Shown here piece after piece: positions 1-9,474 of a stretch of DNA of 64,000 bases. The notes beneath the pieces are model-generated. The model searched no databases. It was given only the letters and a program-made list of their open reading frames with translations, and was not told the origin of the DNA. Origin of the DNA: a bacterium (GTDB lineage: Bacteria; Deinococcota; Deinococci; Deinococcales; Deinococcaceae); assembly GCA_021810505.1 (NCBI GenBank), contig JAJZIR010000001.1:310001-374000 (forward strand), given 5' to 3'. Position numbers and translations under genes: made by a program. Every line of letters starts with the position of its first letter. The first letter of the stretch is position 1.

Positions 1-1
1 C

Positions 2-2485
2 CAGCGTGACGCCTGGCTGCGCATCTTTCACAGCTTCGTCTATGTCGAGAAAAAGGATGTGGTTGACCTGAAGGGCAACTGGTCCAAGAAAGAAACTCTG
101 ATATTTCCACGCTACCACCAGTGGGCGGCGGTCAATGAGATGATTAGTGACGCGCGCGCCAACGGCCCCGGCATGCAGTACCTGGCCGATCACAGCGCAG
201 GTTCAGGTAAGACCAGCACCATTTCATGGACAGCCCACGATCTGGTCAAGCTGCGCCGGGACAACGGCGATGCCATCTTCAACAGCGTCATCATCGTCAC
301 TGACCGGAACGTTCTGGACAGCCAGCTCCAAGATGCTGTAAAGCAGATCGACCATCAGTTCGGGGTGATCGCGGCTATTGATCGCCAGAAGTCCTCCAAG
401 TCGAAAAGCAAACAACTGGCGGAAGCGCTGCTGGCCAACACGCCGATTATCGTGGTCACCATCCAGACCTTCCCCTACGCGATGGAAGCCATCGTCACCG
501 AGAAGTCCCTCAAGGACAAGAGCTTCGCAGTGATCATCGACGAGGCGCACGCTTCGCAAACGGGATCGACGGCCGCCAAGCTCCAGGCAGCGCTCTCCAT
601 GAGCGGCAAAGGCAAGATGGCGTCGCTAACCGTGGAAGAACTGCTGGAGGAGTTGCAGAAGTCGCGGGCACGGCCGAAGAATATCAGCTACTTCGCCTTC
701 ACCGGCACGCCGAAACATTCCACACTCATGCTGTTCGGTCGTCCGGCTGACCCTTCACGCCCGGCCTCCAAGACCAACCTGCCGCAGCCGTTCCACCGTT
801 ATCCCATGCGCCAGGCTATCGAAGAGGGCTTCATCCTTGATGTGCTTAAGGGTTATGTGCCATACAAGACCGCCTTCAATCTGTCCAAGCAGGTCGGCGA
901 CACCAAGCGAGTCAGCGGCAAGCAGGCCAAGCGGGCACTGGCCCAGTGGATGTCCCTACATCCGACCAACGTCACGCAGAAAGTGCAGTTCATCATCGAA
1001 CACTTCCACAGGAACGTTGAATACCGGCTGGATGGCAAGGCCAAGGCCATGGTGGTCACCAGCTCGCGTGCCGCCGCCGTGCGCTACAAGAAGGGGTTCG
1101 ACAAGTATATCGAGAAGCACCAGGAATATGCCGGCATTCACTCACTGGTGGCCTTCTCCGGCAAACTGACCGGCAAGCAGGTCATGCACTCCGACGATGA
1201 GCGAATCGCCGGAGAAGTCTTCGTGGTGGATGAAGACGAGGAATTCACCGAGATCAGCATGAACCCCGATGTTGCCGGCCAGGACTTGCGGCTGGCCTTC
1301 GAGCGCCCCGAGTATCGGGTCATGCTGGTGGCCGACAAGTTCCAGACTGGATTTGATCAGCCCAAGCTTGTTGCCATGTACGTGGACAAGAAGATCGCCA
1401 ACGACGTGGAAGTCGTCCAGACCTTCTCGCGCCTGAACCGCATCGCGCCCGGCAAGGATGAAATCTTCATCATTGATTTCGTAAATGATCCTGCCAATGT
1501 GCGACGAGCGTTCGCCATGTACGACGATGGCGCACAGATCGACGACATGCAGGACCTCAATGTGGTCTATGAGATCAAGGAAGCGCTTGATGCTCAGGGG
1601 CTATACGAGGCGGAAGACCTTGCCGCCTTCAAGGAAGCTCGCTTCAAGACCATCCGTGACATCACGCAGGCGCAGGAGCCACAGCACAAAGCGCTCTATG
1701 CCGCCACGGAGCGGTCCACGCGCCTCTTTAACCAACGCCTGAAAATGCTGCGCGAGGCCGTGAATACCTGGGAATCTGCTTACGAAAAAGCGCACAGCCA
1801 GGGAGACGAGGCGGGCATGAAAACGGCGGATCATCACCGCCGGGAACATGCGGATCAGATCAAGACCATCATGACCTTCAAGGCAAGTCTGGGGCGGTTT
1901 TGTCGTACTTACGCCTACATCGCCCAGTTGGTCGACTTCGGCGATCCAGAGCTGGAGAACTATGCCGCGTTTGCCAAACTGCTTCAGAAGCGCCTCAATG
2001 GTGAGCCCCCGGAATCCGTGGACCTGAAGGGGCTCGTGCTGACGGGGTTCGACATCAAGAACAAGGATGATGTGGCTGGTGAGGAGGATGAGCCTCCGGT
2101 ATTGAAACCCGTCGGTCCCGGAACCGGTGGCGGGAAAGGTGACGATCCGCACTACCTGCATGAAATCATCGAGCGGCTGAATCACCTGTTTGGCGATGCG
2201 ACGCCGCTGCGCGACCAGGCGACCTTCGTCAACCACATCGTCGCGATTGCGCGTGAAAACGATGTCGTGATGGCTCAAGTCGAAAACAACACCCGCGAGC
2301 AGGCACTAAAGGGGAACTTGCCCGGCGCAGTTCAGCAAGGGGTTGTGCGCGCGCTGACTTCCCATCAGAAACTGGCGACATTGGTGCTGAAGTCCGACCG
2401 CCAAGCCATGTCCGCCCTGACCGACGTAATTTATGAGTTGATCAGGGAGCGCCGCGACATCGATCTGGACGACCTCGGTGCTTGA
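2..2485 (+). CDS. hsdR: Type I restriction enzyme R subunit (HsdR), 5' end outside window
   Basis: This is the motor/endonuclease subunit of a type I restriction-modification complex, which translocates DNA with ATP and cleaves unmodified DNA. The frame is open from base 2, upstream of the first possible GTG at 59, and those first codons read RDAWLRIFHSFVYVEKKD, which fits the HsdR family, so the gene enters from the left. Visible motor motifs are Walker A HSAGSGKT, the DEAH box (VIIDEAHASQTG), motif III (AFTGTPKHS) and motif VI (QTFSRLNRIAPG). The N-terminal nuclease domain and the hsdM/hsdS partners would lie outside the window. About 827 residues are present against roughly 1000 for the family. 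The last codons overlap the start of an insertion-sequence transposase, so the extreme C-terminus may have been altered by insertion. Base composition is lower in GC than the genes after 10 kb, which suggests transfer. Confidence 0.9.
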   Translation, partial: QRDAWLRIFHSFVYVEKKDVVDLKGNWSKKETLIFPRYHQWAAVNEMISDARANGPGMQYLADHSAGSGKTSTISWTAHDLVKLRRDNGDAIFNSVIIVTDRNVLDSQLQDAVKQIDHQFGVIAAIDRQKSSKSKSKQLAEALLANTPIIVVTIQTFPYAMEAIVTEKSLKDKSFAVIIDEAHASQTGSTAAKLQAALSMSGKGKMASLTVEELLEELQKSRARPKNISYFAFTGTPKHSTLMLFGRPADPSRPASKTNLPQPFHRYPMRQAIEEGFILDVLKGYVPYKTAFNLSKQVGDTKRVSGKQAKRALAQWMSLHPTNVTQKVQFIIEHFHRNVEYRLDGKAKAMVVTSSRAAAVRYKKGFDKYIEKHQEYAGIHSLVAFSGKLTGKQVMHSDDERIAGEVFVVDEDEEFTEISMNPDVAGQDLRLAFERPEYRVMLVADKFQTGFDQPKLVAMYVDKKIANDVEVVQTFSRLNRIAPGKDEIFIIDFVNDPANVRRAFAMYDDGAQIDDMQDLNVVYEIKEALDAQGLYEAEDLAAFKEARFKTIRDITQAQEPQHKALYAATERSTRLFNQRLKMLREAVNTWESAYEKAHSQGDEAGMKTADHHRREHADQIKTIMTFKASLGRFCRTYAYIAQLVDFGDPELENYAAFAKLLQKRLNGEPPESVDLKGLVLTGFDIKNKDDVAGEEDEPPVLKPVGPGTGGGKGDDPHYLHEIIERLNHLFGDATPLRDQATFVNHIVAIARENDVVMAQVENNTREQALKGNLPGAVQQGVVRALTSHQKLATLVLKSDRQAMSALTDVIYELIRERRDIDLDDLGA

Positions 2486-3762
2486 TTTACTGAACCTCCC
2501 AGGCGTTAAGCCTGTGGATTTGCGCACGGGAAATAAGGCCATTATCGTCATTGCCGAAGTCCTCGAAGGTGATCCACCGCTATGCCCGGAATGCGGCAAG
2601 CCATTGTATCGGCATGGTCGCCGAACAAATGTGTTTGCCGATACACCGATGCAAATGCAGCCGGTTCGCTTGGAAATCTCCCGGCCACGCTATCGCTGCT
2701 CCGCCTGTGGAACAATGGTCGTTCCGGAATTGTCGTTTCTGGATGAGCGCCGTCGGGCTACAAAGCGACTGGTGGACGCCGTTCGCGAGCGCTGCCTTGG
2801 AATGACTTTCCATTCACTCGCTGAGCAGACCGGACTGGCTGTCAATACCATCAAGAACATCGCCTTGGATCTGATTGAGGATTTGGAACGCACAGTTCAT
2901 TACGAAACCCCTGTCATCATGGGTATTGATGAGGTTAATCTAGCCGGTGGCATGCGCTGCGTTATCACGAACCTTGCTACGAACAACGCCTTTCAGATGC
3001 TTGAGTTCCGAACGCAGGAGCACCTGAAGCCGTTCTTCAAGAACTTGCCTGACAAAGAAAAGGTGGAGTGGGTCTGCACGGACATGTGGCGACCGTTCAA
3101 GCGGTCGTTCAGCAAGTACCTGCCAAATGCCCGTCTGGTCATCGACAAGTTCCATGTGGTTGCAATGGCGTCCGAGGCGCTGGAAACTGTGCGGAAGAAA
3201 TACCCAGGCGACTCTGGACAAGACAGAACGCATCAAGGTGAAAAAGTCGATCCGGTGGCTCACCTTGAAGCGGTCCAACAACCTTTCTCCGGAGGAAGTC
3301 AAAGCCTTGGGGGTTGTACGGCAAATCATCCCAGACCTGGCTGTTGCCTACGACTTCAAGGAAGCCTTCTACCGGATTTACGACGATCCGGCCAAGGAAT
3401 CCGCTATGCGGGCGTTCGAGGCATGGGAAAACTCGTTGCCAGACGAGGGATTGGATGGCTTTCGCAGTCTGGCCAAGACCGTTCACAATCACTATGAAGA
3501 CATCTTCGCCTACTGGGATTCGCCCACCCGGATCACGAATGCCTACACGGAAGGCTTGAATGGATTGACCAAGGTAGCGAACCGAATGGGGCGTGGATAT
3601 AGTTACGAGATCATTCGGGCTAAGATGTTGTACGCCAAGTATGCACGAAGGGTCGGCAGCGGCGTTCGAATTGCTGAAAAGACGGGTAGATCCGAGACTG
3701 TGGAGTACGGTCCGCACATTCCAACCTTGGTCGAGATTGCCGATGAAGGCGGGTTGGATTAA
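2478..3762 (+). pseudogene. ISL3-family transposase, broken by a +1 frameshift
   Basis: This is a DDE transposase of the ISL3 type. The N-terminal zinc finger is visible (CPECGKPLYRHG, then YRCSACG), followed by a helix-turn-helix (TGLAVNTIKNIALDLI) and catalytic-core segments MGIDEV, WVCTDMWRPFKRSF and NARLVIDKFHVV. The reading frame changes inside the CCC at 3203-3205. Upstream the protein runs to VRKKY, and after skipping one C it continues ATLDKTERIKVKKS through the end of the family domain (SPTRITNAYTEGLNGLTKVANRMGRGYS). A single inserted base explains this, either as a real inactivating mutation or as a homopolymer sequencing error. The GTG start overlaps the hsdR stop. I could not identify terminal inverted repeats or a target duplication, so element boundaries are unresolved. 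Confidence 0.88.
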
Positions 3763-3824
3763 CGGTAGTAGACAATTAACGCCGCTCGGCAAAGCCGACG
3801 GTTAGAATGCGAAAAGGTGCTCAT

Positions 3825-6800
3825 ATGGAATCTATGGCCCCTGAACTTGATGATCTGCTCAACGATGACCGGCTAGCGCGGCTGTTCTCGAAGGATGCCC
3901 GCCACTGCGCGTTGCAGCTGTGGATTTTGCAGATCAAGTCCGGGCAATCCATTGAAAATCGCGTCATCTACGGCCGCCTTCTCCCATACGGCCATGCCGG
4001 CGACAACTGGTACGCCAGTGACAACGACGACTTCGAGTCCTTTGGGGAATATCAGGCGCAGGTCCGCCGGCTCAACCTGTATGTCAAAAGTGCCAAGTGT
4101 GCAGCGTTGTTGCGAGGGTTGAGCGCTGGCCGGAGCGTCGTGGAGGTCAGCCAAGATCTGAACATCGGACTATCGGATCGGTTGAAAACACGGTTCGGAG
4201 CGACCACGCTCGCCGCCGATAACCTCGTCTACCGCCCCGTCGCTTACCTGCTCAACCGCGATGCGTATGGCGAACGTTCGCCTTCCAGCCCGCATGGCGG
4301 AGCTGGGGCCTTCAGCGCGTCGATCACCCAGACCGGCAAAGGGGCGCTGTTCCGCCTGGGTCAGGACTACGACGTGACCTTGACCGCATCGGTGATCAAA
4401 CACATCAACAAGGATACTGGGCTGGACTTTGGGGGTACCGACATCGCCAGGTTCGGCGACCTCGAGCTATTAGTATTTCCTACGCTGGATGATCAGGAAC
4501 GTCGCTTGCTAAACGTGAGCTGGGCCGATAATCCGCGAGCCCTTATCGCCCGATTCAATCCGATGCAGGTACCGTACTTCAGTGGCTTCCAGTTTCGCCT
4601 GAGTATCGCGAATGGCGGCCAAATCGCCTATTCGGGTATCGCCACTGCAGCAAAAGATGTGAACGGCATTTTCGAATGCAAGTTCGAGCTGAGCGACCAG
4701 CTACGCGCCAGAACCGACAGTACCGAACTGGAGATATTCGGCTTCCATGGCGACCCGTCCAGCCAGGGCACACTGTGTTGCCGGTGGCGAATCGGGTACA
4801 TCCGGGAGGTCAATTTCCAGGGACATGTGGTGGGTCAAGGCGCCACGCCTGTCAAGTTCGACTGGCTGGGGAAAACCACGCGGCCGGCCATGTTAGAGCG
4901 AGTGAATGCAGCGCTTACGCTTAACCGTGGTAATACGGGGTTTGCCAACCACATTGGTGGGCGCAAGGCGGACCCTTGGGTTCCAGTTAACCGCGAACTC
5001 GTTTCCCTTTTTGCGCGGCTCCATCCGCCAAAGTCAGAGGGGCAGTTCTTCCTGCGCTGGGGCCAGGGCGATGGCGAGGGGCGACTGCAATTCGTGGAGT
5101 GGTTCAAGGCGCTGCTGGCCAAGTATCAGCAGCATCAGATAGTCATTTTCGATCCCTATTTCGATGCCGCCGGCTTGGGTCTGGTGTTGCTCTGTGCGGG
5201 ACAGAATGCCGATTACATCGTCTTCACGTCTTTACCAAAGCCATCGAAGGAGGTCGAAGCCTCGCAGGGCGAATCGGATCTGCCAACCTCGGGCCGGGTT
5301 AACAATCTGGTGGCGAGTTGTGAGCACAACAGCCAATTACTGAAACGCATCAAGCTGCGTATCTACGGCATAAAGGAAGGCCGGCTACATGATCGCTACA
5401 TCCTGGTCATGGGAGCGGACAGGCTACCGGTCGCAGGTTTCAACCTGTCCAACTCGTTTCAAAAAGCTGCTGAAAACTACCCCTTGCTGGTCACCCCGAT
5501 CCCTGCGGATGTTCTGCTCAAGGTTGAGCAATATAAGTCCGGCCTGGTGCAGGAGGCGATGGCTACGCCGCCCGATGGAGAGATCGAGAATCCCTCCATG
5601 CGGCTTCTCTTTGATTCTACGGCATCGCCTACAGCGCCGCGACGCTACGAACCACTACGCTTCCTAGAAAACGCTAAGGCAGGCGATGTGCTGAGTGTAT
5701 GGATCAGCGAGCCGTCGCTGCAAGGCTTGAGCGGCGATTCGTTGAAGGAGCAGATGACGGCGCTGAACCTGATCAAGGATGGCTCGCTCGCGCTGCCCGA
5801 GGAGGCAGGCCTGCGCAATTGTCTGAATTCGCAGTCGGGCAATTTCGCGGGCTTTACGGCGGCCTGGGAGGTGCTCGGCGAGGTGCTCGCACACTCACCT
5901 TTCGGAGACTACCGCTTTCACGAGATCGAATCCGAGCGTGGCTTTCTGGAATTCTTGGCACGATTCCTAAAGGCATCGTTCAACCGCGCGCATGACGAGG
6001 TGGACAAGGAACTGGCCGTGGTGGACGCCCGGTTTTTTCTAGAACCAGTCGAGACACTGCTGCACAGCCCTTATCACGTACATCATCTGTTCCATGCGAC
6101 AAAATACGCAGCCCTGACTTGGGCGGAGTACTTTACCATCAAGTTTCTGTGGTGGTATGCACCAAATGCCCTGCTGGCGATCGCCGAGACCCAGGTGGCC
6201 AGCTTGCCAATGGAGCCTCAAGGTTCGGATGTGATGCGTTTGTCTCTATTGAGCCAGATCGTCAGCGAAATTGCGTTGTCGGTGCAGCAGTTCGACATCA
6301 GCGACGCACAACGGGATCGACTTGTTCGCAGCGGCAATGGCCTCCTGCAATGGATGGGACTGAATGCAATTGAGATGCAACTGGAAAAGACGGGAGATCT
6401 CACCACAGTGCTGCAGTTGTTGGCCAAATATACTGACCAAGAGCAGGTGCGTACCCTGGGCTGGATGGTTCAGCACGCGGCAGGGAATCCGCAAAAGGCC
6501 GAGATCTACAAAGGTCTGGTCGCGGCGCTGCATGAGACACTGCCGTCGACGATCCCCGCAGACGTGTTGCAGTGCTTGGTCGACTCCATGCGAGGTCATA
6601 TGCGGCAACTGGCTTGGGCCGAGCCATGGCTATTTCAGGACGTGGTCTTTCCCTTGTTGCAGAATGGGCGCGCCAACACCGACGACGCCTGCGAGATCTG
6701 GGTGCAGGAACTGGCCAGCATGCTGGAGCCACAGATGAAGGACCGGTCGCTGCTGTTTGACCGAGCGCGCGAGGGCCAGACGACCAACATCACAGCATTC

Positions 6801-7157
6801 CTCTTCGCCTACAGCAGTCCCGAGCGGCAGCAGGTTAGCTTGAAATCGATGCAGGAGATCCTGAATCGGCAGAAACGGATCGTGCAACAGCCCCTCGCCA
6901 GCACCTCGGACTGGACCCGGTGGGACCGCGCCCTGATGGTCTCGATGTGGATTTTGGTCTTCACTAGATGGGCGCAGTATTACCTGTGCAATGGCGGCAT
7001 GACTAACTGCGAGCTGGAGGATCTGTCGCGGGACGCCCACGAGCTTGCGATGGTCAGGCCGATGAGCGAATGGCGGTCGAAGAGCGCCGGCAAGCAGGGC
7101 GAGATCGCCGCGTTCCTCGACCAAGTGGAGGAACTCCTAGCATCAAGCGACGAGTAG
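3825..7157 (+). CDS. Large VPA1262/phospholipase-D-like defence-associated protein
   Basis: A protein of about 1110 residues. The N-terminus (LFSKDARHCALQLWILQIKS, then NRVIYGRLLPYGHAGDNW) resembles the family annotated as VPA1262 N-terminal domain, from memory of family annotations. Around residue 522 the segment LHDRYILVMGADRLPVAGFN resembles the second HKD-like motif of phospholipase-D-type nucleases; the preceding stretch HQIVIFDPYFDAAGLG fits the same fold. The C-terminal half is helical with no motif I recognise. I place the start at the ATG at 3825 because AAAAGGTG lies 6-7 bases before it; an in-frame ATG at 3807 has no comparable ribosome site. It lies downstream of hsdR and the IS element and shares their lower-GC composition. 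A role in anti-phage defence is inferred from the neighbourhood and PLD-like motif only. Confidence 0.65.
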   Translation: MESMAPELDDLLNDDRLARLFSKDARHCALQLWILQIKSGQSIENRVIYGRLLPYGHAGDNWYASDNDDFESFGEYQAQVRRLNLYVKSAKCAALLRGLSAGRSVVEVSQDLNIGLSDRLKTRFGATTLAADNLVYRPVAYLLNRDAYGERSPSSPHGGAGAFSASITQTGKGALFRLGQDYDVTLTASVIKHINKDTGLDFGGTDIARFGDLELLVFPTLDDQERRLLNVSWADNPRALIARFNPMQVPYFSGFQFRLSIANGGQIAYSGIATAAKDVNGIFECKFELSDQLRARTDSTELEIFGFHGDPSSQGTLCCRWRIGYIREVNFQGHVVGQGATPVKFDWLGKTTRPAMLERVNAALTLNRGNTGFANHIGGRKADPWVPVNRELVSLFARLHPPKSEGQFFLRWGQGDGEGRLQFVEWFKALLAKYQQHQIVIFDPYFDAAGLGLVLLCAGQNADYIVFTSLPKPSKEVEASQGESDLPTSGRVNNLVASCEHNSQLLKRIKLRIYGIKEGRLHDRYILVMGADRLPVAGFNLSNSFQKAAENYPLLVTPIPADVLLKVEQYKSGLVQEAMATPPDGEIENPSMRLLFDSTASPTAPRRYEPLRFLENAKAGDVLSVWISEPSLQGLSGDSLKEQMTALNLIKDGSLALPEEAGLRNCLNSQSGNFAGFTAAWEVLGEVLAHSPFGDYRFHEIESERGFLEFLARFLKASFNRAHDEVDKELAVVDARFFLEPVETLLHSPYHVHHLFHATKYAALTWAEYFTIKFLWWYAPNALLAIAETQVASLPMEPQGSDVMRLSLLSQIVSEIALSVQQFDISDAQRDRLVRSGNGLLQWMGLNAIEMQLEKTGDLTTVLQLLAKYTDQEQVRTLGWMVQHAAGNPQKAEIYKGLVAALHETLPSTIPADVLQCLVDSMRGHMRQLAWAEPWLFQDVVFPLLQNGRANTDDACEIWVQELASMLEPQMKDRSLLFDRAREGQTTNITAFLFAYSSPERQQVSLKSMQEILNRQKRIVQQPLASTSDWTRWDRALMVSMWILVFTRWAQYYLCNGGMTNCELEDLSRDAHELAMVRPMSEWRSKSAGKQGEIAAFLDQVEELLASSDE

Positions 7158-7232
7158 AAGAGCAAACTTCAATCAGGTGTTGCTGCGGTACGCGGTAAAA
7201 ATCGATTACAGAATGCGGGGACCTGATTGGCG

Positions 7233-7363
7233 CTAGCAGCCTGTCGGAGTTTCGATTTTGCAAAAACACAACGCATTGATTGCAAAGCATATTTGCAAAT
7301 TTTAAGAAAATAGCCGGTGCAATAGAATCAGTGGGTTACGCGAATACTCCGACAGGCTGCTAG
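7233..7363. mobile_element. 131-bp MITE-like element with perfect 18-bp terminal inverted repeats
   Basis: CTAGCAGCCTGTCGGAGT at 7233-7250 is the exact reverse complement of 7346-7363, and the similarity continues loosely inward (TTCG against CGAAT). The AT-richer interior codes for nothing. This looks like the two ends of an IS with its transposase deleted. No autonomous parent is in the window, and I see no clear target-site duplication. Confidence 0.75.
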
Positions 7364-7406
7364 GACATTACCTGCAGTGCTTCGCTTGCTTCCTGGCTCG
7401 TTTTTT

Positions 7407-7488
7407 GGAAAACCTGTCCATACGGACAGGAATTTCCAACCAACAGCACCTTGCGGTTGATCGGGCGCGATTGCCAATTTCCAACCAA
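7407..7488. promoter_or_regulatory. Palindrome plus 13-bp direct repeat upstream of the membrane-protein gene
   Basis: CCTGTCC (7413-7419), loop ATAC, GGACAGG (7424-7430) forms a hairpin that extends outward through GGAAA and TTTCC to 7407-7437. AATTTCCAACCAA occurs at 7431-7443 and again at 7476-7488, 45 bp apart. The position 120-200 bp before the gene at 7609 suggests operator sites or remnant IS ends. The function is unknown. Confidence 0.45.
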
Positions 7489-7608
7489 GAGGACGGGAAA
7501 GCTCAGGTGTCATTTCAACTGCAAAATTGCGCCATTCCAACCCTAGATTGCAAATAGCCGGCAAAAGCAGCGACCTCGAGCAAACCCGACAAGAGGTGAA
7601 TCCGGTTC

Positions 7609-8988
7609 ATGCCCAACAGCAACAAAAAGCAGGCAAGCGAAAGAAGCGGAGTCCAACCGAGAACTCCACCAGCCTGGCTAATGGTTTTTGCCATCATAGC
7701 CATCCTTGCCCTATCGTTTGCTTTAGCCATCTTCGCCTCTAGCAAAGCAACCGCGGTTTCTGTGTTTCAAGCAATATTAGGCGGAGTCTTTGCTATCTCC
7801 GGAATTATCGTAGCCGCAGTTGCCGTGCTCACGCAGCTTAGTTTCAAGGAAAGCTTACGGTCTGAGGCTTCCAGGCTTGAAAAAGAGGTGCACGAAGCAA
7901 TTTTTAAGTTTCAAGAAGAAAATCGACAACAAATCCACCAGTACACTGAAAAAATAAATTCGATTTTTATGATCAAGGCGGTAGACCTAGTTAATGTTCC
8001 CAAGATCTATTGGCCTCAGAGAATCCGCGCGGGAGAAAGGGCTTGGAAGATCGATCCAGGTACCGCCGATGCCCTGGTGGCCCCAGCTCTGGGAGTCGAC
8101 CTGACCGAAGTGTGCCGTACCTACCACTGGGCAGCGCTCAGCGGAGGGATAGTAAATGAGGACCTGAACTTTGTCGGCCCCGGCCCAGCGAGTTTCCCTG
8201 CTGGACGCATACGCGTAGTCCCCCAGACGCTTCGCCTGGGCGATTACCCAGCGCTTGAGGCGCTAGAGTACCTCCAGCGCTATATCCAGTGGAGGAAGGG
8301 GCAGAGCCAGTACCCTACCCGGCGCGACCTCATCGCCGGAGCCTGCCTCGCGGAGATCTATGGATTCTTGGGCAGCTTCGACAAGATGATCGATCAACTG
8401 CGCCAGCTCATGGCCAATTTCGGGGGACTCCCCGAGGAAGCTCCCGGCTACGAGGAGGATCCCCCGGTGCGCTCGGACATCGATACCTACCTCAGAGCAG
8501 CTCCTAACGTCGCCATGTACTGCCGGGCCTGCCAAGGAAGGGTACTTGCACCTGGGACGAGGCATGACCAGAAGCAGCAGGTGAGGGACCAGCTGAAGCA
8601 GCTGGCGAGCATCTTGCAGCTCGATTTTCCGCTCGACGAAGCTGAAAAGCTAAGGAGCTGGACAGTTGCGCGGGCGAGGAGCTATTACCGCCGCCTCCTA
8701 GAAGCGCAGAGCCAAGGGCGATCTCTTTTTGGAGGCGACGTCTTCCATTGGCTGGCCATCTGCCTGAACGCCGAGCCGTTTCTGCAGCTCGTCGGGGTGT
8801 ACGCGATTCCGCAGGATCCTCCCCAGAGCCCACAGGGCAATCCAGAAAAAATCCAGATCGACCCCGACCAAGTTGAGTTCGGCCCTCCGATGCTGCGCTG
8901 GACAGATGGCCAGAATACGTCACGCAACGTGGAGATCGGCAGCCCTGAGTGCGACCAACTCGGCTACCTTTTGATCGTCCCGGCTTAG
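7609..8988 (+). CDS. Membrane-anchored protein of unknown function
   Basis: A 459-residue protein with a short basic N-terminus and two probable transmembrane helices (about residues 23-43, starting WLMVFAIIAI, and 52-75, VFQAILGGVFAISGII). A charged, probably coiled-coil stretch follows (about 80-120, rich in E, K, R and Q), then a soluble C-terminal domain of about 330 residues that I do not recognise. The start is supported by AGAGGTGA at 7592-7599, about 9 bases before the ATG. Base composition is intermediate between the left island and the host genome. It stands alone between a MITE-like element and the methylase cassette on the opposite strand, and a role as an accessory membrane component of defence is only a guess from position. 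Confidence 0.7.
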   Translation: MPNSNKKQASERSGVQPRTPPAWLMVFAIIAILALSFALAIFASSKATAVSVFQAILGGVFAISGIIVAAVAVLTQLSFKESLRSEASRLEKEVHEAIFKFQEENRQQIHQYTEKINSIFMIKAVDLVNVPKIYWPQRIRAGERAWKIDPGTADALVAPALGVDLTEVCRTYHWAALSGGIVNEDLNFVGPGPASFPAGRIRVVPQTLRLGDYPALEALEYLQRYIQWRKGQSQYPTRRDLIAGACLAEIYGFLGSFDKMIDQLRQLMANFGGLPEEAPGYEEDPPVRSDIDTYLRAAPNVAMYCRACQGRVLAPGTRHDQKQQVRDQLKQLASILQLDFPLDEAEKLRSWTVARARSYYRRLLEAQSQGRSLFGGDVFHWLAICLNAEPFLQLVGVYAIPQDPPQSPQGNPEKIQIDPDQVEFGPPMLRWTDGQNTSRNVEIGSPECDQLGYLLIVPA

Positions 8989-9117
8989 CCCGAGCCCGGA
9001 CTATATTCCTGGCAGCTCGACAAGAACCGCGCCGCCATCCCTGGCCCGGGGCACGCCGGCCTGCTTCCAGAAAGACCTAATAAAATCCGGCCCTCAGATC
9101 GGGACTCACCGGTTCCT

Positions 9118-9235
9118 ACGAGGACCAGACTGTTCAGGTTAGCTAGCAGGCAAAACTGCAGAGCAAGGCTCTGATCGCTGAGCAGCAAGGGAGCTTTGTG
9201 GCTGGTACCCACCCTAGGGAGCAAGGATCTTTTCT
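9118..9235 (-). pseudogene. Fragment duplicated from the 3' part of the adjacent N6-adenine methylase gene
   Basis: About 105-115 bp matches the methylase gene at 9961-10075 with scattered substitutions. Translated on the minus strand it gives LPRVGTSHKAPLLLSDQ, against LPRVGTGHTAPLLLSDQ in the intact gene. Both then continue as CLLANLNSLVL. The similarity ends abruptly on both sides. It is most simply the scar of a second or former methylase copy, or of a partial duplication. Confidence 0.8.
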
Positions 9236-9246
9236 GCACAGCATCA

Positions 9247-9474
9247 GTGCCAGATTCTACTAGGAGGTCGGTTTGCAGTACTCTCGATGAACTCTTTGGA
9301 GCCAGTCACCTGAGCCCAGTCATTCTTTTCGGTCACTACCGCACCGGACACTAACGTAATGCGATCGCGAACTAATGAGGCAACCGGGTTATCTAGTGGA
9401 CTATTTGCCAGTATGTACTTAGCACTTTGAAGCGGCTTGGATAGGTACAGGACGTTCGCAGCGGTATCGCGTAG
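9247..9474 (-). other. 76-codon open frame in phase with the methylase after its amber stop
   Basis: Directly after the methylase TAG (9475-9477) the same frame stays open for 76 codons and ends at TGA (9244-9246). The translation has a protein-like composition (NVLYLSKPLQSAKYILANSP, later ITLVSGAVVTEKNDWAQVTG), and its codon use is less GC-biased than the methylase. There is no good start codon near its beginning. It may be a former C-terminus cut off by a nonsense mutation, a readthrough extension, or a chance open frame. Confidence 0.35.

Noticed and set aside
59-61. GTG at 59 as the true hsdR start
   Set aside because: The frame is open and family-like back to base 2, so the gene begins outside the window.
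2440-3810. Terminal inverted repeats of the ISL3 element
   Set aside because: I searched both flanks by eye and found no convincing inverted pair or target duplication, so no element boundaries are given.
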